From Rubellimicrobium arenae (GTDB taxonomy: Bacteria; Pseudomonadota; Alphaproteobacteria; Rhodobacterales; Rhodobacteraceae): DNA of 64,000 nt. The DNA lies in NCBI RefSeq assembly GCF_017916295.1, contig NZ_JAFMSS010000002.1:248001-312000 (forward strand). The letters are read 5' to 3'. Positions 17,977-27,108 of the stretch are shown in pieces. Each line of letters begins with the position of its first letter. Position 1 is the stretch's first letter. A program made the translations under genes and the position numbers. The notes beneath the pieces are model-generated. The model ran no database searches and had not been told where the DNA came from. It saw only the letters and a program-made list of their open reading frames with translations.

Positions 17977-18705
17977 ATGACGACGACCAGACTTCTCCTT
18001 GCCTCCGCCCTGGCGCTCTGCGGCTCGGCCGTGCTGGCCCAGGACGTGGTGCGCATGGGCACCGAGGGCGCCTATCCGCCGTTCAACTTCATCAACGACC
18101 AGGGCGAGGTCGACGGCTTCGAGGTCGAGCTCGGCAACGAGCTTTGCGCCCGCGCCCAGCTGACCTGCCAATGGGTCACCAACGAATGGGATTCGATCAT
18201 CCCCAACCTGGTGTCGGGCAACTACGACACGATCCTTGCCGGGATGAGCATCACCGATGAGCGGGATGCCGTGATCGACTTCACCCAGGAATACTTTCCC
18301 AACGTCCCCTCGGCCTATGTGGCGCTGAGCGACGGGGTCGACGTCACCGGCGGGGTCGTGGCCGCGCAGACCAACACCATCCAGGCCGCGCATGTCGCCG
18401 AGACCGGGGCCACCCTGGTCGAGTTCGCCACCCCCGAGGAAACCGTCGCCGCCGTCCGCAACGGCGAGGCCGATGCCGTCTTCGCCGACCGCGACTTCCT
18501 GGCCCCGATCGTCGAAGCGTCCGGCGGACAGCTGGTCTATGTCGGCGAGCCCGTTCCGATCGGCCAGGGCGTGGGCCTCGGCCTGCGCGAAAGCGACACC
18601 GAGCTGAAAGCCAAATTCGACACGGCCATCGCCGCCATGAAGGAGGACGGGTCGCTGAACGCCCTGCTCTCCAAGTGGTTCGACATGGACGCCCCGACCT
18701 ATTGA
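17977..18705 (+). CDS. Polar amino acid/amine ABC transporter substrate-binding protein
   Basis: A periplasmic binding protein of 242 residues in SBP family 3 (PF00497). A Sec signal peptide (MTTTRLLLASALALCGSAVLAQ, cut after A21) precedes MGTEGAYPPFNFINDQG, the family signature. NYDTILAGMSITDERDAVIDF and GVGLGLRESDTELK are also typical. A GC-rich hairpin follows (GGGGG 18719-18723 with CCCCC 18734-18738) and may protect the upstream mRNA so that binding protein outnumbers the membrane parts. Confidence 0.92.
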   Translation: MTTTRLLLASALALCGSAVLAQDVVRMGTEGAYPPFNFINDQGEVDGFEVELGNELCARAQLTCQWVTNEWDSIIPNLVSGNYDTILAGMSITDERDAVIDFTQEYFPNVPSAYVALSDGVDVTGGVVAAQTNTIQAAHVAETGATLVEFATPEETVAAVRNGEADAVFADRDFLAPIVEASGGQLVYVGEPVPIGQGVGLGLRESDTELKAKFDTAIAAMKEDGSLNALLSKWFDMDAPTY

Positions 18706-18750
18706 CCCGAAAGGACCCGGGGGGCCTGCCGGTCCCCCGCCCAGCCCACG

Positions 18751-19638
18751 ATGTGCTCCGACCCGTCCACGCTCAATGACCTGTCCTGGTTCGTCTGCTA
18801 CCTGACGACCGGAAAGCATCTGAGCTTCTACGCGTCCTTCGGGACGGTCCTCCTGCTGCTGGCGGTGACGGCGCCCGTTGCCCTTCTCCTGGGCTTCGGC
18901 GGAGCCATGCTGGCGCGGTCGCGCGTGGCGCCGCTGTCCTGGGCCGGGCAGTCCTACATCTCCATCGTGCGGGGCGTCCCCGACATCGCGTTTTTCCTGT
19001 TCTTCGTGATCGCGCTGGATCAGGCGTTCGAATACGTCCGCCACCGCGTCCTGTGCCCGGACTGGGGCCAGGCGGTCTACCAGGGGAACGACTTCGTCGT
19101 CTGTCCGGCTGCCAAGCTGCCGTTGTCCTCGGCCCCGCAATGGGAGCACGAGGTCTACGGTTTCCTCCTCGCGGTCATCACCTTCTCGCTCGTCTTCGGG
19201 GCCTTCGCGGCGAACGTGCTTCATGGCGCGATGCGGGCCGTGCCCCGGGCCCAGATCGAGACGGCGGAAGCCTATGGCATGACGCAGCGCCAGGCCTTCT
19301 GGCGCGTGCTGGTGCCGCAGATGTGGGTCTATGCGCTGCCCGGGCTGTCGAACCTGTGGATGGTGCTGATCAAGGCCACGCCGCTGCTGTTCCTCCTTGG
19401 GGTCGAGGACATCGTCTACTGGGCGCGCGACCTTGGCGGCTCCAAGACGCCGCAGTTCACCGACTATCCGCACGGCGACTGGCGGATGTGGTACTTCCTG
19501 TTCCTGCTCGTGTTCTACCTGGCCTTCACCAAGGTCTCGGAGGTCCTTCTCAACCGCCTGATGCGCCGCCTGACCCATGGGCAGGCGATCGCCGGAGGCG
19601 AGGCGCAGCGCAAGTCCGCGCTGGAGGGGGCCGCATGA
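18751..19638 (+). CDS. Amino acid/amine ABC transporter permease 1
   Basis: A membrane subunit of the HisM/HisQ family (295 residues). The conserved EAA loop reads ETAEAYGMTQRQAFWRVLVPQ. The protein is longer than usual because a loop around residues 95-130 (CPDWGQAVYQGNDFVVCPAA) with two cysteines is inserted between helices. The start at 18751 lacks a clear ribosome binding site, so the N-terminus is less certain. The stop overlaps the next permease (ATGA at 19635). Confidence 0.9.
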   Translation: MCSDPSTLNDLSWFVCYLTTGKHLSFYASFGTVLLLLAVTAPVALLLGFGGAMLARSRVAPLSWAGQSYISIVRGVPDIAFFLFFVIALDQAFEYVRHRVLCPDWGQAVYQGNDFVVCPAAKLPLSSAPQWEHEVYGFLLAVITFSLVFGAFAANVLHGAMRAVPRAQIETAEAYGMTQRQAFWRVLVPQMWVYALPGLSNLWMVLIKATPLLFLLGVEDIVYWARDLGGSKTPQFTDYPHGDWRMWYFLFLLVFYLAFTKVSEVLLNRLMRRLTHGQAIAGGEAQRKSALEGAA

Positions 19639-20438
19639 GCTGCTGGGACACCGTCCAGTCCTATGCCTTCCGGTCCCTGGGCTACGGCGAGAGGCTCCTT
19701 CCCTCCACCGACTTCACGATGTGCCAGCAGGTCACGCTGATCGGGTCGGGCCTGCTCTGGAACATCTACTTCGGGGCGCTCTCGCTGGTGGCCGGGTTCT
19801 TCCTGGCCACGGCCGTGGCGCTGGCCCGAACCTCGCACCACGTCTGGCTGCGCAAGCCTGCGGAATGGTTCGTGTTCGTGTTCCGGGGGTCGCCGCTCTT
19901 CATCCAGTTCTTCTTCGGCTATTTCCTGTTCCTGAGCCTCAAGGGCCAGTTCCCCGGCCTCGGGATCCTCACCTCGGCTTGGCTGGGCGCCCTGGTCGTG
20001 CTGTTCCTGAACACGGCCGCCTATTCGGCGGAGATCTTCCACGGCGCGCTCCAGGCGATTCCGCGGGGCGACCTCGAGGCGGCGGACGCCTATGGCCTGT
20101 CGGGCTGGACCAAGTTCCGGCGGATCGTCTGGCCGACGATGCTGCGGCTGGCCTGGCCCGCCTACACCAACGAGGCGATCTTCCTGTTCCACGCGACGAC
20201 GCTGGTGTTCTTCACCGGCTTTCCCGCGATCCAGCAGAAAGGCGACGCGCTTTACTATGCGTCGTATTTCGCGGACAAGACCTTCAACCCCTTCGTCCCG
20301 TACCCCATCCTCGCGGGGTATTTCATCCTCCTCACCCTGAGCATCGTAGGCCTGTTCTACCTTGGCTCGAGGAGGCTCAACCGCCATCTGCCCTCCCGGT
20401 CGGGACGCTGGAGGGCCAAGTTCCAGGTGATACGATGA
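19635..20438 (+). CDS. Amino acid/amine ABC transporter permease 2
   Basis: The partner permease has 267 residues. It shows the HisQ-type sequences FVFRGSPLFIQFFFGYF and DLEAADAYGLSGWTKFRRIVWP (EAA loop). The overlap with the previous gene indicates coupled synthesis of the two channel subunits. A 72-bp gap follows, then the first glutamine-synthetase-like gene. Confidence 0.91.
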   Translation: MSCWDTVQSYAFRSLGYGERLLPSTDFTMCQQVTLIGSGLLWNIYFGALSLVAGFFLATAVALARTSHHVWLRKPAEWFVFVFRGSPLFIQFFFGYFLFLSLKGQFPGLGILTSAWLGALVVLFLNTAAYSAEIFHGALQAIPRGDLEAADAYGLSGWTKFRRIVWPTMLRLAWPAYTNEAIFLFHATTLVFFTGFPAIQQKGDALYYASYFADKTFNPFVPYPILAGYFILLTLSIVGLFYLGSRRLNRHLPSRSGRWRAKFQVIR

Positions 20439-20510
20439 CATGGCCCCCACGGTTTCTGGCCGTCGGCCCGACGCGCGACTGACCCTTCCAGAAACGTCAT
20501 AGGTGACCAA

Positions 20511-21842
20511 ATGAGCTGGCTCGACCAGCACCCCGAGGTGCGCAACGTCCGTTGCGGCGCCGTCGACCTCAATGGACAGGCCCGCGGCAAGCGCATCCCT
20601 GTCCGATTTGCCCGCAAGATCGAGGAGGAAGGCACGCGCTTTCCCCTTTCCGTCCTCAACCTCGATATCTGGGGCGAGGACGTGGAGGACTCGCCCCTGG
20701 TGTTCGAGATCGGGGACCCGGATGGCGTCCTGCGGCCCACGGAACGGGGCTATGTGCCCATGCCCTGGCTGGGCACCCCGTCCGCGCTCCTGCCCATGTG
20801 GATGTACACCGAGGAGGGCGAGCCCTTCGCCGGCGACCCCCGGCACGCCCTGCGCTCTGTCGTGGAGCGGTTCCGGGACCACGGGCTCGTCCCCTGCGTC
20901 GCGACCGAGATGGAGTTCTATCTCGTGGACGACTCGGGCAGCGAGATCCGGCAGCCGCCCTCGCCCCGCTCGGGCAAGCGGAGGCCGGGCGCCGAGATCC
21001 TGAGCCTGAGGGCGCTGGACGCCTTCGACGCCTTCTTCAACGATCTCTACGAGGCCTGCGATGTCATGGACATCCCGGCCGAGGCCGCGATCAGCGAAGT
21101 GGGCCTGGGCCAGTTCGAGATCAACCTGAGCCACGTTCCCGACGCGCTCAAGGCGGCGGACGACGCCTGGCTCTTCAAGCAACTGGTGCGCGGCCTGGCC
21201 CGGAATCACGGCTTTGCGGCCTCCTTCATGGCCAAGCCCTACGAGGACTATGCCGGGAACGGGCTCCACACCCACTTCTCCATCCTGGACGGGGAAGGCC
21301 GGAACGCCTTCGCCGACGGCACCTTCGAGGGGTCGCCGCTCCTGCGGAACGCCATCGCCGGCTGCCTGAAGGGGATTCCCGACCTCACGTTGGTCTTCGC
21401 GCCCCATTCCAACAGCTACGAGCGCCTGGTGCCCGAGAGCCACGCGCCGACCGGCGTCTGCTGGGCCTATGACAACCGGACAGCCAGCGTGCGCGTCCCG
21501 GGGGGCAGCCTCATGTCGCGCCGGGTCGAGCACCGGGTCGCGGGCGGGGACGTGAACCCCTACCTGTTCCTGGCGGCGGTGCTGGGGTCGGCGCTCGTGG
21601 GGATCGAGGACAACCTGCAACCGCCTCCGCCGATCATGGGCAATGCCTATGAGCAGGACCTCCTGCAGATCCCCGACACCTGGGAGCAGGCCATCGATGC
21701 CTTCGAGACCAGCGGGATCGCCCGCCGGATCTTCCCGGCGCAGCTCATCGAGAACCTCGTGATGACCAAGCGGCAGGAGTTGCACTACATGGCGGAGCTC
21801 ACGCCCCGGCAGCAGCTGGAGCTGTACCTGGACACGGTGTGA
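20511..21842 (+). CDS. Glutamine synthetase-like ligase (gamma-glutamyl-amine synthetase type), copy 1
   Basis: A GS-fold enzyme of 443 residues, closer to PuuA-type gamma-glutamyl-polyamine ligases than to GlnA. Conserved catalytic segments are ATEMEFYLVD, ISEVGLGQFEINL, NGLHTHFSI, YDNRTASVRVP and RRVEHRVAGGDVNPY. PuuA-type enzymes join glutamate to an amine using ATP. An AGGTGA ribosome binding site precedes ATG 20511. It lies between the importer genes and the amidotransferase; a second GS-like gene follows at 22746. The amine substrate is inferred, not known. Confidence 0.88.
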   Translation: MSWLDQHPEVRNVRCGAVDLNGQARGKRIPVRFARKIEEEGTRFPLSVLNLDIWGEDVEDSPLVFEIGDPDGVLRPTERGYVPMPWLGTPSALLPMWMYTEEGEPFAGDPRHALRSVVERFRDHGLVPCVATEMEFYLVDDSGSEIRQPPSPRSGKRRPGAEILSLRALDAFDAFFNDLYEACDVMDIPAEAAISEVGLGQFEINLSHVPDALKAADDAWLFKQLVRGLARNHGFAASFMAKPYEDYAGNGLHTHFSILDGEGRNAFADGTFEGSPLLRNAIAGCLKGIPDLTLVFAPHSNSYERLVPESHAPTGVCWAYDNRTASVRVPGGSLMSRRVEHRVAGGDVNPYLFLAAVLGSALVGIEDNLQPPPPIMGNAYEQDLLQIPDTWEQAIDAFETSGIARRIFPAQLIENLVMTKRQELHYMAELTPRQQLELYLDTV

Positions 21843-22065
21843 CCCCGGCCCGCCACGGCGGGAGATGCCCGCGCCCCTCGCCGTCACGGCCAGAGGCGCG
21901 GGGCGACAAGCCCGGCGCGCCGCAGCACCACGGCCGCCGCCCCATCCGGCTGGGGGATCGGAGGCACCGGGCAGGACGCACCCACCCGCCGATCCCGGAG
22001 GCCGGAGGGCTTGACGACCCCCCCGGGTCCGGGCGTAGGCAAAGGCACCTCAACACGAGACTCCC

Positions 22066-22749
22066 ATGCTTATCGGCATCTTGCAGACCGGCCACGCGCC
22101 CGACGCGCTTCGGCCCGACTATGGCGACTATCCGGATCTCTTCGAGCGGCTTCTCAAGGACAAGGGCCTGACCTTCCGCACCTGGGCCGTCGTCGACGGG
22201 GAGTTCCCCTCCGGCCCGCATGACGCGGAAGGCTGGCTCATCACCGGATCGCGCCACGGCGCCTACGAGGATCATCCCTGGATCCCGCCGCTCGAGCGGC
22301 TGATCCGCGACATCTACGCCGAGGCCGTGCCGCTGGTCGGCATCTGCTTCGGCCACCAGATCATCGCCCAGGCGCTGGGCGGCAAGGTCGAGAAGTGGCC
22401 GGGCGGCTGGTCCGTGGGCCGCACGGAATACGACTGGGGCGGAGAACGGGTCGCCCTCAACTCCTGGCACCAGGATCAGGTGGTGGACAAGCCGGAGGAC
22501 GCGGTCGCCGTGGCCTCCTCCCCCTTCTGCGCCAACGCCGCGCTCGTGTATGGGAACCGCATCTTCACCGTGCAGGCCCACCCCGAGTTCGATCAGGGCT
22601 TCGTTGCCGACATGATCGAGAAGCGGGGCCGCGGGCTGGTGCCCGATCCGCTTCTCGATGCGGCCAAGGCGGCGGTCGAGCAGCCGATCGACGACGGCCG
22701 GCTTGCCGACCGGATCGCGCGCTTCTTCAAGGAACGGGTGGCGGCATGA
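22066..22749 (+). CDS. Class I glutamine amidotransferase-like hydrolase
   Basis: A GATase of 227 residues with a complete triad: nucleophile C94 in VGICFGHQII, and H172 and E174 in QAHPEF. No synthetase domain is attached, so it probably acts as a gamma-glutamyl hydrolase or amidotransferase on its own. Placed between two gamma-glutamyl ligase genes, it may perform the PuuD-like step (release of glutamate), although PuuD itself belongs to the related C26 family. The stop overlaps the next start (ATGA). Confidence 0.86.
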   Translation: MLIGILQTGHAPDALRPDYGDYPDLFERLLKDKGLTFRTWAVVDGEFPSGPHDAEGWLITGSRHGAYEDHPWIPPLERLIRDIYAEAVPLVGICFGHQIIAQALGGKVEKWPGGWSVGRTEYDWGGERVALNSWHQDQVVDKPEDAVAVASSPFCANAALVYGNRIFTVQAHPEFDQGFVADMIEKRGRGLVPDPLLDAAKAAVEQPIDDGRLADRIARFFKERVAA

Positions 22750-24095
22750 GCTGGAACGACCGGATTCCCGCCGCCGCGCGGGACTACCTCGACAAGAACC
22801 GCCTCGACGAGGTCGAGTGCGTGATCGCCGACTTCCCTGGCATCGCGCGCGGCAAGGCCGTGCCGGCCGCCAAGTGGGAGCGGCAGCAGTACTTCCACCT
22901 GCCGAACTCGATCTTCTTTCAGACGATCACCGGCGACTGGGCCGAGGCCGCGACCGACGGCTTCACCGAGCCGGACATGATCCTGCGCCCCGACCTCGAC
23001 ACCGCGACGGCGGCGCCCTGGGCGGTGGACGGAACGCTCCAGGTGATCCACGACGCCTTCGACATGTCGGGCCAGCCCATCGGCGTCGCGCCGCGCAACG
23101 TGCTCAAGCGGGTCGTGGCGCTTTACCGCGAGCGGGGCTGGACCCCGATCATCGCGCCCGAGATGGAGTTCTACCTCGTCGGCAAGAACATCGACCCCGC
23201 CAAGGAGATCGTGCCGATGATGGGCCGGACCGGCCGTCCGGCCGCGGCGCGCCAGGCCTATTCCATGACCGCGGTGGACGAATACGGCCCCGTCATCGAC
23301 GACATCTACGAATATGCCGAGATCCAGGGCATCGAGATCGACGGCATCACCCAGGAAGGCGGCGCGGGGCAGCTGGAGATCAACCTGCGCCATGGCGATC
23401 CGGTGCGGCTCGCGGACGATGTGTTCTTCTTCAAGCGGCTGATCCGCGAGGCGGCGCTCAAGCACGACTGCTTCGCGACCTTCATGGCCAAGCCCATCGA
23501 GGGCGAACCCGGATCGGCCATGCACATCCACCATTCGGTGGTGGACACCAAGGGCCGCAACATCTTCTGTGGCCCGAACGGCGAAGAGACTCCGGACTTC
23601 CTGAACTTCGTGGGGGGCCTCCAGCGGCACATGCCGGCGGCCATCGCGGTCATCGCGCCTTACGTCAACAGCTACCGCCGCTATGTCCGCAACCACGCCG
23701 CGCCGATCAACCTGGAATGGGGGCGCGACAACCGGACCACGGGGCTGCGCGTGCCCGTGTCCTCGCCCGAGGCGCGACGGATCGAGAACCGGCTGCCGGG
23801 CATGGACTGCAACCCGTACCTTTGCATCGCCGCCAGCCTCGCCTGCGGCTACCTGGGCATGGTGCAGCAGACGCCGGCCGGGCAGATGTTCGAAGGCGAC
23901 GCCTACAAGTCGGACGCGGAGATCCCCTATTCGCTGTCGGATGCGCTGGACCTGTTCGAAGAGGCCAAGGATCTGCACGGCGTGCTGGGCGAGGAGTTCG
24001 CCCGGGTCTATTCGATCGTCAAGCGGACCGAGAACGAGGAATTCCTGCAGGTCATCAGCCCCTGGGAGCGGGAGCATCTCCTGCTGAACGTCTGA
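22746..24095 (+). CDS. Glutamine synthetase-like ligase (gamma-glutamyl-amine synthetase type), copy 2
   Basis: A second GS-fold enzyme (449 residues). Catalytic segments are APEMEFYLVG, ITQEGGAGQLEINL, PGSAMHIHHSV, WGRDNRTTGLRVP and RRIENRLPGMDCNPY. It differs clearly from copy 1, so the two are old paralogues and may accept different amines. It overlaps both the amidotransferase (ATGA) and the following oxidase (TGATG), placing it firmly in the catabolic operon. It most resembles PuuA-type ligases; a role in nitrogen assimilation as GlnA is unlikely. Confidence 0.9.
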   Translation: MSWNDRIPAAARDYLDKNRLDEVECVIADFPGIARGKAVPAAKWERQQYFHLPNSIFFQTITGDWAEAATDGFTEPDMILRPDLDTATAAPWAVDGTLQVIHDAFDMSGQPIGVAPRNVLKRVVALYRERGWTPIIAPEMEFYLVGKNIDPAKEIVPMMGRTGRPAAARQAYSMTAVDEYGPVIDDIYEYAEIQGIEIDGITQEGGAGQLEINLRHGDPVRLADDVFFFKRLIREAALKHDCFATFMAKPIEGEPGSAMHIHHSVVDTKGRNIFCGPNGEETPDFLNFVGGLQRHMPAAIAVIAPYVNSYRRYVRNHAAPINLEWGRDNRTTGLRVPVSSPEARRIENRLPGMDCNPYLCIAASLACGYLGMVQQTPAGQMFEGDAYKSDAEIPYSLSDALDLFEEAKDLHGVLGEEFARVYSIVKRTENEEFLQVISPWEREHLLLNV

Positions 24096-25408
24096 TGCCG
24101 CGTGATCCGCTGAGCCGGAACGATCCCACCCCCGGGGCCTATCCGTCCTCGTGGTACGCCGCCTCCGCGCAGGTCGCCGCCCCCCGCGGCCCCCTCAAGG
24201 GATCGCACCGCGCCGACGTGGCCATCGTCGGCGCGGGCTACACCGGGCTCTGGGCCGCAAAGACCCTGGCCGAACGTGGCCTGAAGCCCGTGATCCTCGA
24301 GGCGCACCGGGTCGGCTGGGGCGCCTCGGGGCGCAACGGCGGCCAGGTCGGGACGGGTTACAACTGGGACCAGCGCAAGCTGGAGGCCCGCATGGGCCGC
24401 GACGCCGCCCGCGCCGTCTGGGACGTCGCCGAGGAGGGCAAGCGCCAGCTGCGCGACTTCTGCGCCGCCGAGGCGCCCGAGGCGCATTACCGGCCCGGCG
24501 TGGCGCATGGGGAATACTCGGCGTCGGAAGCGCGCGACACCCGCGAGGCCGCCGAGCATCTTGCCCGTCATTATGGCTATGACCAGATCGAGGTCATGGA
24601 CAGGGAGGCGTTCCGGGCGCTGGTCAAGTCGCCCCTCTATGTCGCGGGAGCGCTGGACCGGGGCGCGGGCCACATCCACCCGCTGCGCTATGCCCTGGCC
24701 CTGGCCCGCGCGGCGGAACGGGCCGGCGCGGTGATCCACGAGGGGTCCATCGTCCTGGGGATCGAGAACGGGCAGCCCGCCGTGCTGCGGACCCGGGACG
24801 GGGAACTTCGCGCCGATCATGTCATCCTGGCCGGGAACGGCTACATGCCCGACCTGGAGCCTCGGGTTGCGGCCCGGGTCATGCCGATCAACAGCTTCAT
24901 CGGTGCGACCGAACCCCTGCCCGACCGCTGGCAGGACGTGCTGGCCGAGGACATCGCGGTCGCGGACTCCAAGTTCGTGGTCAACTACTACCGCTTTTCC
25001 GAGGACCGCCGCTTCCTCTTCGGCGGTCGGGAAAGCTACGGGCTCGGCTTTCCGCGCGACATCGCCGGACCGCTGCGACGCCGGCTCGCGGACCTGTTTC
25101 CCCAGCTGACCGGAGCGAAGATCGAACATGTCTGGGGGGGCACGCTGGGCATCACCATGACGCGCCTGCCGCTGCTGCTCCGGGTCGCGCCGAACATCCT
25201 GTCGGGCGGCGGCTTCTCGGGGCATGGCGTGGCGCTGTCCGGGATCTCGGGCCGCGCGATGGCCGAGGCGATCCTGGGCCAGGCGGGGCGCTTCGACGCG
25301 CTCGCCCTCCTGCCCACGCCACGGTTTCCGGGCGGGGCCCTGGCGCGGGCGCCGCTGCTCACCCTGGCGATGACCTGGTACGCCATGCGCGACCGGCTGG
25401 GCGTCTGA
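24095..25408 (+). CDS. FAD-dependent oxidoreductase, gamma-glutamylputrescine oxidase (PuuB)-like
   Basis: An oxidase of 437 residues in the DAO superfamily. The FAD-binding motif is DVAIVGAGYTGLWAAK (residues 41-56), followed by GWGASGRNGGQVGTGYNW, which is characteristic of PuuB-like and related amine oxidases. In the PuuABCD pathway this enzyme oxidises the gamma-glutamylated amine to an aldehyde. The start overlaps the preceding GS-like gene by one base. No aldehyde dehydrogenase (PuuC) gene is present in the window. Confidence 0.88.
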   Translation: MPRDPLSRNDPTPGAYPSSWYAASAQVAAPRGPLKGSHRADVAIVGAGYTGLWAAKTLAERGLKPVILEAHRVGWGASGRNGGQVGTGYNWDQRKLEARMGRDAARAVWDVAEEGKRQLRDFCAAEAPEAHYRPGVAHGEYSASEARDTREAAEHLARHYGYDQIEVMDREAFRALVKSPLYVAGALDRGAGHIHPLRYALALARAAERAGAVIHEGSIVLGIENGQPAVLRTRDGELRADHVILAGNGYMPDLEPRVAARVMPINSFIGATEPLPDRWQDVLAEDIAVADSKFVVNYYRFSEDRRFLFGGRESYGLGFPRDIAGPLRRRLADLFPQLTGAKIEHVWGGTLGITMTRLPLLLRVAPNILSGGGFSGHGVALSGISGRAMAEAILGQAGRFDALALLPTPRFPGGALARAPLLTLAMTWYAMRDRLGV

Positions 25409-25558
25409 AGGGCCGGGAGCGACCTCCGCGCAAGGCCGTTCGGCGCAACTACGGGCGGACGCGAGGATCTTGCGCTGGCCAGCGTCGATCCCGCGCCGGC
25501 TCGCATTGCCCGCAGCGCGGCCGACAGGTTAGACATTGTCAGAACGAGGAGAGCCGCC

Positions 25559-26926
25559 ATGAATGACCAGAGCCCCAACAGCTGGGAAGCGCGCGCCGAC
25601 GCCGCCACCTTCTACGGCTTCACGGACCTTCCCTCGGTGCGACAGCGCGGCGCCGTGGTCCTCACGCATGGCAAGGGGCCCTACATCTACGATGTGCATG
25701 GGCGCGAGTACCTCGACGCGAACTCGGCGCTGTGGAACATGGTGGCGGGCTTCGACCACCCGGGCCTGATCGCCGCCGCGCAGGAGCAGTACGCCCGCTT
25801 CCCGGGCTATCACGCCTTCTTCGGCCGCCTGTCCGACCAGACGGTGATGCTGAGCGAGAAGCTGGTGGAGGTTTCGCCCTTCGAGAGCGGGAAGGTGTTC
25901 TACACCAACTCGGGGAGCGAGGCGAACGACACCCTGGTCAAGATGCTCTGGTTCCTTCACGCCTCGGAGGGGAACCCCCAGCGCCGCAAGATCCTGACGC
26001 GGATCAACGCCTACCACGGCGTGACGGCGGTCTCGGCCTCGATGACCGGCAAGCCCTACAACAGCGTGTTCGGGCTTCCGCTGCCCGGGTTCATCCATCT
26101 GACCTGCCCGCATTACTGGCGGAACGGAGCGGATGGGGAGACCGAGGAGCAGTTCACCCAGCGCATGGCCGATGAACTGGAGGAGGTGATCGCCCGCGAA
26201 GGCGCCGATACCATCGCGGGCTTCGTGGCCGAGCCGGTCATGGGCGCGGGCGGCGTCATCGTGCCATCCAAGGGCTACTTCCAGGCCATCCAGCCGATCC
26301 TGAAGAAGCACGGCATCCCGCTCATCTCGGACGAGGTGATCTGCGGGTTCGGTCGCACCGGCAGCACCTGGGGCTGCGAGACCTTCGGCTTCATGCCGGA
26401 TGCCATCATCTCCTCCAAGAACCTGACGGCCGGCTTCTTCCCGATGGGGGCCGTCATCCTGGGGCCGGAGCTGACGGACCGGCTGCAGCGCGCCTCGGAC
26501 GCCATCGAGGAGTTTCCCCATGGCTTCACCGCATCGGGCCACCCGGTCGGCTGCGCCATCGCGCTCAAGGCCATCGACGTGATCCTGAACGAGGGCTTGG
26601 CGGACAACGTGAAGCGCCTGACCCCGAAGTTCCAGGCCGGCATGGCCAAGCTTGCCGAGCATCCGAACATCGGCGAATGGCGGGGCGTGGGCCTGATGGG
26701 GGCGCTGGAGGCGGTGGCCGACAAGGCCACCAAGCGGCCCTTCGACAGCAAGCTTTCGGTGTCCGAGCGGATCGCGAATGCCTCGACCGATCAGGGTCTG
26801 ATCTGCCGTCCGCTGGGCCAGGCCATCGTGCTGGCCCCGCCGTTCATCATGACCGACGCGCAGATGGATGAAATGTTCACCAAGCTCGGCCGCGCGCTGG
26901 ACAAGGTTTTCAGCGAAGTCGCGTGA
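25559..26926 (+). CDS. Class III aminotransferase, SpuC/omega-amino acid transaminase-like
   Basis: A PLP-dependent transaminase of 455 residues. The cofactor lysine is K287 in SSKNLTAGFFPMGA; GSEANDTLVKM, INAYHGVTAVSAS and ISDEVICGFGRTG are also present. Relatives transfer amino groups from putrescine, other amines or beta-alanine to pyruvate. It follows the oxidase by 150 bp on the same strand and probably completes amine breakdown. A hairpin follows its stop. Confidence 0.9.
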   Translation: MNDQSPNSWEARADAATFYGFTDLPSVRQRGAVVLTHGKGPYIYDVHGREYLDANSALWNMVAGFDHPGLIAAAQEQYARFPGYHAFFGRLSDQTVMLSEKLVEVSPFESGKVFYTNSGSEANDTLVKMLWFLHASEGNPQRRKILTRINAYHGVTAVSASMTGKPYNSVFGLPLPGFIHLTCPHYWRNGADGETEEQFTQRMADELEEVIAREGADTIAGFVAEPVMGAGGVIVPSKGYFQAIQPILKKHGIPLISDEVICGFGRTGSTWGCETFGFMPDAIISSKNLTAGFFPMGAVILGPELTDRLQRASDAIEEFPHGFTASGHPVGCAIALKAIDVILNEGLADNVKRLTPKFQAGMAKLAEHPNIGEWRGVGLMGALEAVADKATKRPFDSKLSVSERIANASTDQGLICRPLGQAIVLAPPFIMTDAQMDEMFTKLGRALDKVFSEVA

Positions 26927-26934
26927 CGGATCAC

Positions 26935-26958
26935 GGGGAAGGGTCGCGGCCCTTCCCC
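26935..26958 (+). terminator. Hairpin after the aminotransferase gene
   Basis: GGGGAAGGG (26935-26943) and CCCTTCCCC (26950-26958) form a perfect 9-bp stem with a six-base loop, eight bases after the aminotransferase stop. There is no T tract after it, so this is a possible rather than proven terminator. Confidence 0.45.
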
Positions 26959-27108
26959 ATCAGGGCGCCGCGGCGGGTTCCGTTCCGGCGGCTTGCCTGG
27001 GCGTCGGGTCAAAGCGTCGTCATCCGTCAATGACCAGGGCCGACCTTCCGCCCGTCCTTGAGGGCCGACCCGTCGCGGGAACACAGCGGTCCCCGGACGC
27101 CCGCAAGG

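Noticed and set aside
21843..22065. A 110-codon plus-strand frame starting in the gap before the amidotransferase gene
   Set aside because: It overlaps the amidotransferase gene in another frame, is rich in R, P and G, and has no ribosome binding site. The gap itself shows only imperfect GC-rich hairpins.
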